Notes under the pieces: generated by a model
Told to the model about the DNA's origin: nothing
The model's database searches: none
What the model saw: only the letters and a program-made list of their open reading frames with translations
Part shown: positions 22,895 through 32,159 of the stretch, in pieces
Position numbering within the stretch: the first letter of the stretch is position 1
Layout of the letters: each line of letters starts with the position of its first letter
Made by a program: the position numbers and the translations under genes
Source: [Clostridium] aerotolerans DSM 5434
GTDB taxonomy: Bacteria; Bacillota; Clostridia; Lachnospirales; Lachnospiraceae
DNA: 64,000 nt
Assembly (NCBI RefSeq): GCF_000687555.1
Contig: NZ_JHWJ01000011.1
Span: forward strand, 62,001-126,000
Direction of reading: 5' to 3'

Positions 22895-24476
22895 AGGTCC
22901 CTTTCCGGTTCATCCTTGTTCTCACATAGTCCCGGGGCGTCATTTGGGTGGTTCTCTTAAAGATGTTGCTGAAATAATTGGCATCGCTGTAGCCGCATTT
23001 TTCTGCGATCTCATAAGTTCTTAAGGACGTATTTTCCATTAATTCCATGGCCTTTTCCATTCGCTTTTTGGTAAGTGCCTCCACAAAGGTCATTCCCGTA
23101 TAGTTTTTAAAGGCGGAACTGAAATAGCTGACGCTGATGGCCAGCTTCTCGCATATTTCCTGAAGGGAAAGGTCACAGTCCCCGTAGTGGCTGTTGATAT
23201 ATTCCAGGGCAGCGATTGCCTGATGATCTCCGTAATTGCCCCGGTTGCTGTTCATGATCTCTACAGCCATTTGAAAGAACTCCAGCACCTTTTTCTCCAT
23301 CTCCGAAATATAAGTACAGCCAAAAAGTCCGGAGATGATTTCCTGCTCCTTTAACAAAAAGGCATCGTCTACAATATTAAGCCGTTCAAAGAAATTCATC
23401 ACGGCAAGTATCAGGCTTTGGTATAGGACGACTACCTTATTTTTAGGAATCCATCTCACTCTGCATTCCTTGCGGATGCTGGTGATTTCTCTTTGTACTT
23501 CTTCAGACAAGTTGCTTCTGACTGCAAGCACGATTCGCTTTTCCCGGTCATTTTCACAGATCATTCCCTGGGCACTCAGCTTATATTTCTGATACTTGTC
23601 CCATTCGTAGATGCCCTGATCCCGTTCCAGGTAGATGTATTCCTTTAACTCCAGGGCCTTTTCACAAGAAAAGCCGATTCCTCCCAGGCGGAATACGCAT
23701 GTCCCGATTAAGGAAAATACGGGAGTGTGAAACTCATTTTCCACCCATCTGGCGGCGGCTTCGCAGATGAAAGCCATATCTTTTTTAAGTTCTGAGCTGT
23801 TTTTCTTTTTCACGTAGAGGATTATATTATGATCATCCCCTTCAAAGGAGAGGACATCCTCTCCTGCCTCTCTGGCGATAAGAGAAGCCATGTGTGACAG
23901 CTCCTTTTTATCCGGCTGTATCCTTGGATATAACAGAGCTGCGCAGTAGCATTCCCCCTGAAAATCAATGTGAAATTCCTTAAGCTTCTCTTCAATCCCC
24001 TCCTCGTAAAACCTTCCTTTGGAAAGCTCTAAGAGAAACTGATTTTTTAACAGGGGATAGCTTCCTTCATAATAAGTCCTGACCTGGAAATTGGCCTCTT
24101 CACTATCCAGGATTTTCTTTGCTTCTTCTAATTTTTCAATCAGCTCCACAGAAGTTACCGGCTTTAACACGTAAGAAAGAACGCGGTATTCCACCGCCTT
24201 CTTTGCATATTCAAATTCATCGTAGCCGGTAATAATCACTACTTTTGTTCTTTTCTCATTTTCATAAAGATATTTTGCAAGCTCCAGACCATCCACATAC
24301 GGCATACAAATATCAGTCAGCACAAGATCCACCGGCTGCTTCTCCATAAATTCGATGGCTTCCTTTCCATTCTCACAAGTCCCCTTAAGCTCGTACCCCA
24401 AAGATTCCCACGGTATTCTTTGAGAAATCCGCTCCCTGATCAGAATCTCATCATCTACCAACAATACCTTATACAT
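22872..24476 (-). CDS. YesN-type response regulator with AraC DNA-binding domain
   Basis: The ATG at 24476, with AGGGGAGAT upstream, starts a 534-residue protein; the longer frame to 24521 lacks a ribosome site. The receiver (1-120) shows LLVDDEILIRERI, the phosphorylated Asp in LVLTDICMPYVDG and Lys in SYVLKPVTSVE. The last 100 residues are two AraC-type helix-turn-helix motifs (LSLQEICEKLAISVSYFSSA; TYEIAEKCGYSDANYFSNIF). The middle 280 residues are a poorly conserved linker usual in this class. It should activate the neighbouring sugar transport and catabolic genes. Confidence 0.92.
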   Translation of the reverse strand: MYKVLLVDDEILIRERISQRIPWESLGYELKGTCENGKEAIEFMEKQPVDLVLTDICMPYVDGLELAKYLYENEKRTKVVIITGYDEFEYAKKAVEYRVLSYVLKPVTSVELIEKLEEAKKILDSEEANFQVRTYYEGSYPLLKNQFLLELSKGRFYEEGIEEKLKEFHIDFQGECYCAALLYPRIQPDKKELSHMASLIAREAGEDVLSFEGDDHNIILYVKKKNSSELKKDMAFICEAAARWVENEFHTPVFSLIGTCVFRLGGIGFSCEKALELKEYIYLERDQGIYEWDKYQKYKLSAQGMICENDREKRIVLAVRSNLSEEVQREITSIRKECRVRWIPKNKVVVLYQSLILAVMNFFERLNIVDDAFLLKEQEIISGLFGCTYISEMEKKVLEFFQMAVEIMNSNRGNYGDHQAIAALEYINSHYGDCDLSLQEICEKLAISVSYFSSAFKNYTGMTFVEALTKKRMEKAMELMENTSLRTYEIAEKCGYSDANYFSNIFKRTTQMTPRDYVRTRMNRKGTYESQNQI

Positions 24477-24590
24477 AACTATCTCCCCTAATCCAATGAA
24501 TGCTGCTGGTCTGCGTTGCATCGTTACTGTTATTTGTGCACTTTATACAATTATACACGTTTTTTAGAAAAGAAAATAGTATTTATTCCA

Positions 24591-24630
24591 AAATCCCTGA
24601 AGTTACCAGAGGGCGCTTCAGGGATTTTGA
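24591..24630 (-). terminator. Terminator between the aldo/keto reductase and sensor genes
   Basis: AAATCCCTGAAG at 24591-24602 is the exact complement of 24616-24627, a 12-bp stem with T-rich flanks on both strands. It separates the catabolic operon from the sensor/transport genes. Confidence 0.78.
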
Positions 24631-24647
24631 TTTTCTTATGTGTTCTG

Positions 24648-25655
24648 TTATTTTACGATAAATCCTTCTTCATCCCAAAGGTCATGCCAGTCATTAGCCC
24701 CTTCCCAAAGGAATACCTGGCCTTTTACCAGACGGTTGTTCCGCTCTAAGGTAGTTATCTTTGCCATCTCCTCGTCTGTCAACGGGTCTTCTGTCATTGA
24801 CTTTAAGTTGCTTACATATTCCATCTCATGAATGGAGAATGGAATGGGGATCTGGCCTCTCTGGCGTGCCCATTTCAGTGCGATCACTGCCGGGTGAACG
24901 CCATGAGCTGCTGCGATTTCCTTCATCTCCGGTGTCTGTAAATCAGCAACATCCTCTGGGCACATATCACGCTCTGGTCTCTGAGGAGAGCCTAATGGCA
25001 TAAAGCCGATGGGCTGAATCTTGTGAGCGACCAGATAATCAAACAGTTCTTTTTGCTGGAAGCAAGGGTGAAGCTCCATCTCACAGGCAGCCGGCATTAC
25101 CTTCATATGAGGAAGAACGGATTCCAGCTTTGGTATGGTCATGTTGGAAATACCGATGTTGCGGATTAAGCCCTGCTCCAGCAGTGCCTCACACTGGCGG
25201 TAGGTTTTTAAAAACTCTTCCGGGCTGAATGGTCTGGAATCAGGATTTCTGGAATCTACATCACAGTGTGGTGCATGGTAGTTTGGAAATGGCCAGTGGA
25301 TAAAGAACATATCGATATAATCGCACTGTAAATCAACGATGCTCTTTTTACAGGACTCCTCGACTCTGTCATGCATGTCGTTCCATACCTTAGTCATGAT
25401 GAATAAATCTTTACGCTCCACAACGCCTTCTTTAAAAGCGTCTGCAAATACTGCTCCGATCTGGTCTTCATTGCCATAGCAGGCGGCACAGTCAAACATA
25501 CGGTAGCCGCAGCGAATGGCTCCTGCTACTGCGCCTGATACTTCATCAGGGGTAAACCGGTCGGAACCAAAGGTTCCCATTCCCACACAGGGAATCTCCT
25601 CGCCGGTATACAGTGTTACTTTTGGAACGATAGATGGTTCAATGAATGATTTCAT
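24648..25655 (-). CDS. Aldo/keto reductase
   Basis: A 335-residue TIM-barrel oxidoreductase. The catalytic tetrad is visible as Asp and Tyr in RMFDCAACYGNE, Lys in LFIMTKVWND and His in DMFFIHWPFPN. GISNMTIPKLE and the late PIPFSIHEMEYV bind NAD(P)H. Compared with the prokaryotic 280-residue AKRs it is longer, with a C-terminal extension (LWEGANDWHDLWDEEG) like members that reduce sugars or sugar acids. It is the last gene of the catabolic cluster, 21 bases after the epimerase-like gene. It may reduce an aldose to a polyol, feeding the dehydrogenase upstream. Confidence 0.88.
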   Translation of the reverse strand: MKSFIEPSIVPKVTLYTGEEIPCVGMGTFGSDRFTPDEVSGAVAGAIRCGYRMFDCAACYGNEDQIGAVFADAFKEGVVERKDLFIMTKVWNDMHDRVEESCKKSIVDLQCDYIDMFFIHWPFPNYHAPHCDVDSRNPDSRPFSPEEFLKTYRQCEALLEQGLIRNIGISNMTIPKLESVLPHMKVMPAACEMELHPCFQQKELFDYLVAHKIQPIGFMPLGSPQRPERDMCPEDVADLQTPEMKEIAAAHGVHPAVIALKWARQRGQIPIPFSIHEMEYVSNLKSMTEDPLTDEEMAKITTLERNNRLVKGQVFLWEGANDWHDLWDEEGFIVK

Positions 25656-25676
25656 ATTTATGTTCTCCTTCTCTTT

Positions 25677-26558
25677 TTAAATGATGGAAATCTTATATTC
25701 CAGCTGTTTTTCTTCCCCAGGTTTTAATGACATGTGATTTCTCTTATGTTCCAATACATCATCTTCGTCACTGCAGGTGGAAAGTCCGGTCCAGGGCTCC
25801 AAGGCAACAAAGGGGCCATGATTGGCTGAGGACCATATAACCAGGTAGGGGAAGCCGTCAAAGGAAAGCTCTACTCCCTGCTTTTTTTCCTTGTGACAAA
25901 GGGTTACTTTTCTTGAAGATATCCGGTCAAATATAACAGAATCCTGTTCAAAAAGCTGATGACTTAAGGGAAGATTTCTCTTATTCCAGGAAAGAAAGGT
26001 CCGGTTCTCCATATCAATGAGTCCGGTTCTTGTATCTGGTGTGGGGTTTGATTCTTCTTCCTCTTTTTCAAACAGGATTTCATACTCTTCATACGCTTCG
26101 CCCGGCTCCAGGGGACAACGAAAGGCTGGGTGGCCTCCGATGAAACATGGCATATCCTCTGTGCCCGTGTTTTTTATGCCGTACCGGACGGTAATCGCGT
26201 TGTTTTTTAGTAAGTAGGTTATGGTCAGTACAAAGGGGAATGGGTACTTAGTGAGCATATGGGGCATGGATGCAATGGAAAAGGTTATGGCGTCATCCGT
26301 AAAGGATTCCAGTTCAAATTCTTCCTTACGGACGATTCCGTGTCTTGGCATCCGGACTTCTTTTCCGCTTTTCGTTACTGCCCTTTCATCTCTTAAGCTT
26401 CCGCAGATGGGAAACAGTACAGGGGCCTGGCCGCTCCAGTATTCCGGGTCTCCCTGCCATAAGTATTCCAGACCAGCTTCGTTCTTTATGGAGGTGAGTG
26501 CCCCTCCCTTTTTCGTGAAGGTAACCGTCAAGTGCTGATTTTTTAATACATAATTCAT
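25677..26558 (-). CDS. Aldose 1-epimerase family protein
   Basis: A 293-residue beta-sandwich protein of the galactose mutarotase-like superfamily, LacX/YeaD branch. Landmarks are GALTSIKNEAGLEYLWQGDP, PVLFPICGSLRDE, RHGIVRKEEFE, IGGHPAFRCPL with a catalytic His, and FVALEPWTG near the end with the Glu base. It interconverts anomers of a sugar or sugar phosphate. It starts 2 bases after the kinase stop and ends 21 bases before the aldo/keto reductase gene, so it belongs to the same transcription unit. Two mutarotases of different folds, this one and the RbsD/FucU type, thus serve the locus. Confidence 0.88.
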   Translation of the reverse strand: MNYVLKNQHLTVTFTKKGGALTSIKNEAGLEYLWQGDPEYWSGQAPVLFPICGSLRDERAVTKSGKEVRMPRHGIVRKEEFELESFTDDAITFSIASMPHMLTKYPFPFVLTITYLLKNNAITVRYGIKNTGTEDMPCFIGGHPAFRCPLEPGEAYEEYEILFEKEEEESNPTPDTRTGLIDMENRTFLSWNKRNLPLSHQLFEQDSVIFDRISSRKVTLCHKEKKQGVELSFDGFPYLVIWSSANHGPFVALEPWTGLSTCSDEDDVLEHKRNHMSLKPGEEKQLEYKISII

Positions 26559-26560
26559 GG

Positions 26561-27496
26561 CTAATCCCCCAATCTCGTGATTGTGATCTCCGGCAGAAGC
26601 TTTTCCATATCTTCCATTCGGAAATATCCGGTCTCTTCCCGTAAGGCGGAGGCGGCAGAGATTGCGCTGGCTTTCCTTAGAATCTCTTCCATGGGAAGAT
26701 TCTCCTTAAGACCTAGAGCAAATCCGGCTATCATGGAATCGCCGCATCCAACCGTATTCACCGCGTGAATCTTAGGCACCCTGGCCCGGTAGACTCCTGA
26801 GTCACATACCACAAAGGAACCTTCCGCCCCAAGGGAAACGGCTACAATCTCTACCCCCTGGCTGTGAATCTTTTTGGCTGCTTCCACCATATCGGAAAGG
26901 CTGTCACAGTTGTTTCCGGTAAGCATACGGATTTCATCCAGATTGGGCTTAATCATGGTGGGGCATGCTAAAATTCCCATCTTAAGAAGATTTCCGCTGG
27001 TATCTAAAATTACCTTTTTCCCCGCTTCCTTTACAAGCCTTACCATGGTCTGGTACGCCGTTCCGTCAAGTCCCTTGGGAACACTTCCTGATATGGCAAC
27101 TACCTCGGCATCGTTAATTAATGTCTCAAATAGCTTTAAAAATCCCTGAAACTCCTCTTCCTTTACCTCAAATCCAGGCTCTAAAAATTCGGTCTGTATC
27201 TCCTTTTTTCCGTCCCAGATGTTGATACAGGTGCGGCTTTCGTCTTCCAGGTGGTAGAATGAGCTGGTGATACCAAGAGGCTTTAAGGCAGCTTCAATAT
27301 ACTGTCCTGCATGACCTCCTAAGAATCCGGTTGCCACCACCTCACCTCCTGCGATGACGGCTGGCTTTGAAACATTTAAGCCCTTGCCGCCCGGTGTGTA
27401 GGTGCATTCTGCCACACGGTTGACCTCGCCCTCTTGAAACCCATGGACTACATATCGTTTGTCAATGGCAGCATTTAATGTAACGGTAAGTATCAT
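26561..27496 (-). CDS. PfkB family hexose-phosphate kinase (1-phosphofructokinase/tagatose-6-phosphate kinase type)
   Basis: A 311-residue PfkB kinase. The first motif is ILTVTLNAAIDKRYVV, substrate Gly motif TPGGKGLNVSKPAV, and the catalytic Asp lies in the C-terminal AVNTVGCGDSMIAGFALG. MIKPNLDEIRML is also typical. This subfamily phosphorylates fructose 1-phosphate or tagatose 6-phosphate to the 1,6-bisphosphate. With a class II aldolase and a GatD-like dehydrogenase in the same operon, conversion of a ketohexose phosphate to a bisphosphate that the aldolase then splits is the simplest reading. Confidence 0.9.
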   Translation of the reverse strand: MILTVTLNAAIDKRYVVHGFQEGEVNRVAECTYTPGGKGLNVSKPAVIAGGEVVATGFLGGHAGQYIEAALKPLGITSSFYHLEDESRTCINIWDGKKEIQTEFLEPGFEVKEEEFQGFLKLFETLINDAEVVAISGSVPKGLDGTAYQTMVRLVKEAGKKVILDTSGNLLKMGILACPTMIKPNLDEIRMLTGNNCDSLSDMVEAAKKIHSQGVEIVAVSLGAEGSFVVCDSGVYRARVPKIHAVNTVGCGDSMIAGFALGLKENLPMEEILRKASAISAASALREETGYFRMEDMEKLLPEITITRLGD

Positions 27497-27505
27497 AAGG
27501 GCCTC

Positions 27506-28555
27506 CTATTCCTCATTCATCAGCAATACTTTTCCCTTTACAAGCCCTGGGGTCTTAAACATCTGGAAGGCCTCCTGTGCCTGACTCATAGGCATTTTCT
27601 TAAAGATGAAGCCAGGATCGAATTTTAACTGGCCGGTGGCAAAGTAATGTGCCGTAAGCTTCCATTCTTTCCCCGGAAATGGAGAGCTGTAGGACATCCA
27701 GGAACCAGTCAGCTTAAATTCCTTGCGGTTCATATTTTCCCACATAGAAGGGGTGAAGGATAAATCCACATGAGGAGTTCCGATAAAGCATACGTTGGCT
27801 TTGTTGGAAGCCAGCTCAAAGGCCATGTGCATGGTTGGTACCTGACCTGCGGTTTCAAAGACAAAGGCAAAGCCTTTTCCTTCGGTCAGCTCCATGGCTT
27901 TTTCCTTATAGCCCTCCAAAGAGGTGTTAATCACTTCGTCCGCTCCAAGACGTTTCGCCAGAGAGAGACGTTCCTCACTGATATCGAATACTACTACCTT
28001 TTTAGCTCCGAAGATCTTGGACCACTGCATGGTGAACATGCCGATGGTGCCTCCGCCTAAGACTGCGGTGTATTCTCCGCCTTTATAATCATTTTGAAAC
28101 AAGCCGTGAAGGGCTACGGTAGAAGGCTCAAACATGGCACCCTGCTCATAGGAAATGCTTTTATCAAAGGCAACCGCATTCTGCTCCGGGATTACCACGT
28201 ATTCCGCATTGCTTCCCTGCTGTCTGGAACCGATAAAGCTATAGTGTCTGCAAAGGGAGAAATTTCCGTTCTGGCAGTCATCGCATTTCATACAGGGGAT
28301 TAAGGGCGCTCCGGAAACCCGGTCTCCCGGCTTTACTGATGTAACGCCTTCTCCTACCTCCACCACATCACCGGAAAATTCATGGCCCAGAACTATGGGG
28401 TAAAAATGAACTCCGTGATGGAGCACTCTTGGTATATCAGAGCCGCAGATTCCAGAAGCCTTTACTTTAATCTTTACCAGTCCCGGTGAAACCTGTGGTT
28501 CCTCGTAATCCATGTATTTTACATCTTCATTGGCACATACAACTGCTGCTTTCAT
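27506..28555 (-). CDS. Zinc polyol dehydrogenase, GatD-like
   Basis: A 349-residue medium-chain dehydrogenase. Catalytic zinc ligands are Cys in ASGICGSDIPR and His-Glu in VLGHEFSGDV; the structural zinc site is LIPCMKCDDCQNGNFSLC with four cysteines. The Rossmann motif is VLGGGTIGMFTMQ, followed by VVFDISEERLSLA, whose Asp favours NAD. It resembles galactitol-1-phosphate 5-dehydrogenase and sorbitol/xylitol dehydrogenases. In this operon it would oxidise a polyol (or its phosphate) to a ketose. The exact substrate cannot be told. It is separated from the kinase genes on each side by fewer than 10 bases. Confidence 0.9.
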   Translation of the reverse strand: MKAAVVCANEDVKYMDYEEPQVSPGLVKIKVKASGICGSDIPRVLHHGVHFYPIVLGHEFSGDVVEVGEGVTSVKPGDRVSGAPLIPCMKCDDCQNGNFSLCRHYSFIGSRQQGSNAEYVVIPEQNAVAFDKSISYEQGAMFEPSTVALHGLFQNDYKGGEYTAVLGGGTIGMFTMQWSKIFGAKKVVVFDISEERLSLAKRLGADEVINTSLEGYKEKAMELTEGKGFAFVFETAGQVPTMHMAFELASNKANVCFIGTPHVDLSFTPSMWENMNRKEFKLTGSWMSYSSPFPGKEWKLTAHYFATGQLKFDPGFIFKKMPMSQAQEAFQMFKTPGLVKGKVLLMNEE

Positions 28556-28558
28556 GGT

Positions 28559-30079
28559 CTATTGCTCTCCTTCCTCACTCATCATATCTTTTAAGTTTTC
28601 ATATAAGCTGCGATACTTTTTATAATTCTTATCATAGATCGCCCGGTCTGCCTGATTGGGCACGTGATACCGTTTATTTTCCACGGTCATCTTTACCGCT
28701 TCTTCAAAATCCATATACATACCAACGCCCACTCCTGCTAACATGGCGGCACCCAGTGTGGTTGCCGTATCCGAGGAAGGGACTACAATAGGCTTTCCAG
28801 TGACGTCTGCCTTAATCTGGGTCCACAACAGGGAGTTTGCAGAGCCGCCCATGGCTCTTAGCACATCTACCTCTGCGCCTGCTTCCTTTGCCACATCTAA
28901 ATTATGCTTTAAGGACATGGCAACCCCTTCCATGGCTGCACGGATGAAATGGGCTTTTGTCTTTCCAAAGTCAAGCCCGTAAAAGACTCCCTTTGCCGTC
29001 GGGTCCCAGATGGGGGAGCGCTCTCCTGCCATATAAGGCAGGAACACAAGCCCGTCACTTCCAGGATTCACCGCCTGGGCCAGATGGTTAAAAAGGTCTA
29101 AAGAGCTTTTTCCGGTTCTTCGGCCTTCTTCTCTCTCATAATCAGCGAATTCCTTTTCCAGCCACCGCATGACTCCGCCGCCTCCGGTGGTTCCGCCCTG
29201 TAACAGCCATTTCCCTGGAACTACATGATAGCTTAGGATCAGCCTTTCGTCGGCCTTGTAGCTGTCAATACAGATACTCATGCCTCCGGCCTGACCGCCC
29301 TGCTCCTGGGTTTCTCCGGCATGGATCACTCCGGCTCCCAGGGTTCCGCAGGCTGCATCAAGACCGCCTGCCACTACCGGTATTCCTGCCACAAGGCCGG
29401 ATTCCTTTGCCGCCTCTTCGGTCACGGTTCCAATCACATCATGACAGGAATAGATGTCAGGAAGGATACGAGACGGAATTCCAAGGGCCTCACACATTTC
29501 CTTATTCCAGGTCCCGGTGTGCATATCAAAGCAGTGAAGTCCATACCCCTGGGAGATATCCTGGGTCATATGGCCGGTCAGCTTAAATCCGATGTAGCTG
29601 TTGGACTGGAGAATCTTGTCTATGTTTTCAAACACCTCTGGCATATGTTCCTTATACCAGAGGATCTTAGCCGTGGTATAAGACGGCTGTAAGGAGTTTC
29701 CGGATAACTGGAAGATTCGTTCTGCTCCCACCGTTTCATTTAAGTCCCGGCAGATGGAAAATGCTCTGGTGTCCATCCAGATAGGAGTGTTTGTAAGAAC
29801 CTTTCCTTTCTTATCTACGGCAATGGCTGACCAGCTCTGTCCGTCGATTCCGATTCCAGCTATGTCCTCCGGCTTCACAATGGATTTTGAAAACATTTCT
29901 TTCATGGTGCTGCAGATGACTCTCCACCATTCTTCCGGATCCTGCTCCGCCCAGCCTGGCTGGGGATAATAGACCTCATACTCCCCGGCGGCTGAATCAA
30001 GGACCGTTCCTTCTCTGTTAAATACAGCGATCTTACAGGCACTTGTGCCTATGTCTATCCCCAATAAATATGGCTTCAT
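28559..30079 (-). CDS. FGGY family sugar kinase (xylulokinase-like)
   Basis: A 506-residue kinase starting at the ATG at 30079, preceded by GGAGGGG. Landmarks are LLGIDIGTSACKIAVFNREG (first phosphate motif), WAEQDPEEWW, GIGIDGQSWSAIAV, the catalytic Asp in VVAGGLDAACGTLGAG, and AMGGSANSLLWTQIKADVTG. It is of the length and layout of xylulokinases, but FGGY kinases for tagatose, ribulose or fuculose look alike. Since the operon also has a PfkB kinase and a bisphosphate aldolase, this enzyme may make a ketohexose monophosphate for the second kinase; a pentulose role is equally possible. Confidence 0.9.
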   Translation of the reverse strand: MKPYLLGIDIGTSACKIAVFNREGTVLDSAAGEYEVYYPQPGWAEQDPEEWWRVICSTMKEMFSKSIVKPEDIAGIGIDGQSWSAIAVDKKGKVLTNTPIWMDTRAFSICRDLNETVGAERIFQLSGNSLQPSYTTAKILWYKEHMPEVFENIDKILQSNSYIGFKLTGHMTQDISQGYGLHCFDMHTGTWNKEMCEALGIPSRILPDIYSCHDVIGTVTEEAAKESGLVAGIPVVAGGLDAACGTLGAGVIHAGETQEQGGQAGGMSICIDSYKADERLILSYHVVPGKWLLQGGTTGGGGVMRWLEKEFADYEREEGRRTGKSSLDLFNHLAQAVNPGSDGLVFLPYMAGERSPIWDPTAKGVFYGLDFGKTKAHFIRAAMEGVAMSLKHNLDVAKEAGAEVDVLRAMGGSANSLLWTQIKADVTGKPIVVPSSDTATTLGAAMLAGVGVGMYMDFEEAVKMTVENKRYHVPNQADRAIYDKNYKKYRSLYENLKDMMSEEGEQ

Positions 30080-30098
30080 TTTCCCCTCCATCAAACAA

Positions 30099-30950
30099 TC
30101 AGCGGGCTTTCTGGTCACAGCCGCAAACAAGCATGCGGCCCTTTACAAATTCCTTTACCGCTTCCATTCCTGCGATGCCAAGCTTCTTAGGATCAAAGAG
30201 CTCCGGATCTTCTGCTAAGAGCTTCTTTCCTGCTCCTGTATAAACCACTCTCAGCTCTGTTGCAAAGTTAACCTTGCACATTCCTCTTTGTACGCATTCC
30301 TTTACATCCTCATCACTTAACCCGGAAGCTCCGTGAAGAACAAGGGGAATGGATACCAGCTTTTTCACCTCTGTGATCCGCTCTTTATCAAGGACTGGCT
30401 TATTGGCATAAAAACCATGAGCCGTTCCAATAGCAACTGCAAGGGAGGTGACTCCTGTCTTTTCAACGAATTCCTTTGCCTGCATGGGGTCAGTATTGGT
30501 ATCTTCCTCAACCTCTAAGTCATCTTCCTTACCGCCTACCTTGCCAAGCTCTCCTTCTACAGGAATTCCGCAGGCCTTGGCTGCGTCAGCTGCCTGCTTG
30601 GTCAGCCTGATATTCTCTTCAAACGTTTCGTGGGAACCATCGAACATGACGGAGGTGTATCCGGCACGAATGGCCTTAAGTACCAGCTCGTAGCTGCTGC
30701 CATGATCCAGGTGAAGACAAACCGGAACCGTTGCCTTTTCTGCTTCTGCGGCAGCCATAGCCTTAAAGGTCTCCAGGGTGCCGTAGCGAACGGTTGAGGG
30801 GGTGGTCTGAAGCATGACAGGGGCATGAAGCTCTTCTGCCGCTGCCACCACAGCTTTTAACATTTCCATATTTTCTACATTAAACGCCCCTACGGCATAG
30901 CCGCCCTTTTGGGCATCCAGTAACATTTGTTCTGACGTAACCAATGGCAT
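30099..30950 (-). CDS. Class II (zinc) ketose-bisphosphate aldolase, GatY/KbaY-like
   Basis: A 283-residue TIM-barrel aldolase. Zinc His residues are in CLHLDHGSSYE, AIGTAHGFYANKP and PLVLHGASGLSDED; the acidic residue and GEL motif in PVEGELGKVGGKEDD are also present. Length and motifs fit the tagatose-1,6-bisphosphate/fructose-bisphosphate branch rather than long FbaA. It yields DHAP and glyceraldehyde 3-phosphate. As the first gene of the catabolic operon it faces a divergent AraC regulator, with 198 bases between them. Confidence 0.92.
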   Translation of the reverse strand: MPLVTSEQMLLDAQKGGYAVGAFNVENMEMLKAVVAAAEELHAPVMLQTTPSTVRYGTLETFKAMAAAEAEKATVPVCLHLDHGSSYELVLKAIRAGYTSVMFDGSHETFEENIRLTKQAADAAKACGIPVEGELGKVGGKEDDLEVEEDTNTDPMQAKEFVEKTGVTSLAVAIGTAHGFYANKPVLDKERITEVKKLVSIPLVLHGASGLSDEDVKECVQRGMCKVNFATELRVVYTGAGKKLLAEDPELFDPKKLGIAGMEAVKEFVKGRMLVCGCDQKAR

Positions 30951-31079
30951 ATCTTTTTCCTCCTTAAGATCAGGTGCATTATTAAGTTCCTTATATGTTC
31001 ATTATACCGGAACCAGTTTAGAAAATTAGAGGATAAACAGACATAGACAGAGGGTGCATGTCGTGTTATCGAACATTCC

Positions 31080-31108
31080 TTGACTTGTAGTTTTTTTGCT
31101 GGTAAAGT
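31080..31108 (+). promoter_or_regulatory. Sigma-A promoter of the AraC-type regulator gene
   Basis: TTGACT at 31080-31085, a 17-base spacer, and TAAAGT at 31103-31108. The gene's ribosome site GGGAGGAAAG follows about 30 bases later. Confidence 0.6.
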
Positions 31109-31148
31109 AAGATTGTATGAAGAGAAAAACAAAACAGGGAGGAAAGAC

Positions 31149-32027
31149 ATGAGAACAGGCTATAAGGATTTGAATATCAAGACAACCATTAACGATACTA
31201 CCTTTTTGGTCCTGAATATTGTGTATGAACGCTTCCTTAAGTCCATGCCAAAACACAGCCATGGGAATAACAGCTACGAGCTTCACTACATTCCTTATGG
31301 ACATGGTAAGGTAAGCATAAACGACCAGATTTATAACATTACTCCAAATACTCTTTACATGACAGGCCCTCATATTGAGCATGAGCAGATTCCTGTAAAG
31401 AACGATCCTATGACCGAGTATTGTATCTATTTTAAAATTCAAAAGAACAGCTCCCACCCGGCTCCTGATGTGGATACGGTGGCATATAAATTTGAGAAGA
31501 CCCACTTTTGGTTCGGACAGGATACCCAGGAGCTTTACCCCTTAATGCAGCAGATCTTTTTTGAACTGGAGCACCGGTATACGGGTTATATGATTCAGGT
31601 GGAAGCACTCTTGCAGCAGTGCCTGGTGAAGATCGTAAGAAATTATGAAAACAGGACACAGTCAAAGTCCCATTTCTCCCCTTCCAATCTGGTGGACAGC
31701 AAGTATATTATTGTGGAGGAATGCTTCCTCTATGAGTATGAGACCATCACTCTTGAGATACTTTCCGAGCGGCTTGGACTCAGCATCAGGCAGACGGAGC
31801 GGTTTTTAAAGGAGTATTACGGGAAGACGTTTCTTCAGAAGAAAACAGAAGCTAAGATGTCTATGGCTAAGATTTATTTGAATGATGATACGATTAATAT
31901 TTCGGAAATTTCTGACCGTTTGAATTACTCTTCGATTCAGCACTTTTCCTATGCATTTAAACAGTATTATGGGATTACGCCTTCCAATTATCGAAAGAGT
32001 AACCGGATACCCGATTCACACATATAA
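31149..32027 (+). CDS. AraC family transcriptional regulator
   Basis: A 292-residue regulator from the ATG at 31149, which follows GGGAGG; the longer frame to 31080 starts within the promoter. The N-terminal half is a cupin sensor (MPKHSHGNNSYELHYIPYGH; LYMTGPHIEHEQ). The C-terminal 100 residues hold two HTH motifs (ITLEILSERLGLSIRQTERF; NISEISDRLNYSSIQHFSYA). Such proteins activate sugar catabolic operons on binding the sugar. It diverges from the aldolase gene and is likely the local activator, in addition to the YesN-type regulator. Confidence 0.9.
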   Translation: MRTGYKDLNIKTTINDTTFLVLNIVYERFLKSMPKHSHGNNSYELHYIPYGHGKVSINDQIYNITPNTLYMTGPHIEHEQIPVKNDPMTEYCIYFKIQKNSSHPAPDVDTVAYKFEKTHFWFGQDTQELYPLMQQIFFELEHRYTGYMIQVEALLQQCLVKIVRNYENRTQSKSHFSPSNLVDSKYIIVEECFLYEYETITLEILSERLGLSIRQTERFLKEYYGKTFLQKKTEAKMSMAKIYLNDDTINISEISDRLNYSSIQHFSYAFKQYYGITPSNYRKSNRIPDSHI

Positions 32028-32095
32028 TCCGGCTGATTCTCGGACTGCACCTTTGTAATCTTAACTATGAATCTGCCGTTAGGTTCCCATAGGAA

Positions 32096-32142
32096 AAAGA
32101 GCTGCTGCACTGGCGTACTATCTACCTTTGCAGCAGCTCTTT
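32096..32142 (-). terminator. Terminator of the LPXTG adhesin gene
   Basis: AAAGAGCTGCTGCA at 32096-32109 is complementary to 32129-32142. On the minus strand the right side continues as a run of five T, so it acts mainly for the adhesin; on the plus strand it may also stop AraC transcription. Confidence 0.78.
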
Positions 32143-32159
32143 CAAGCAAGTTACTTTCT

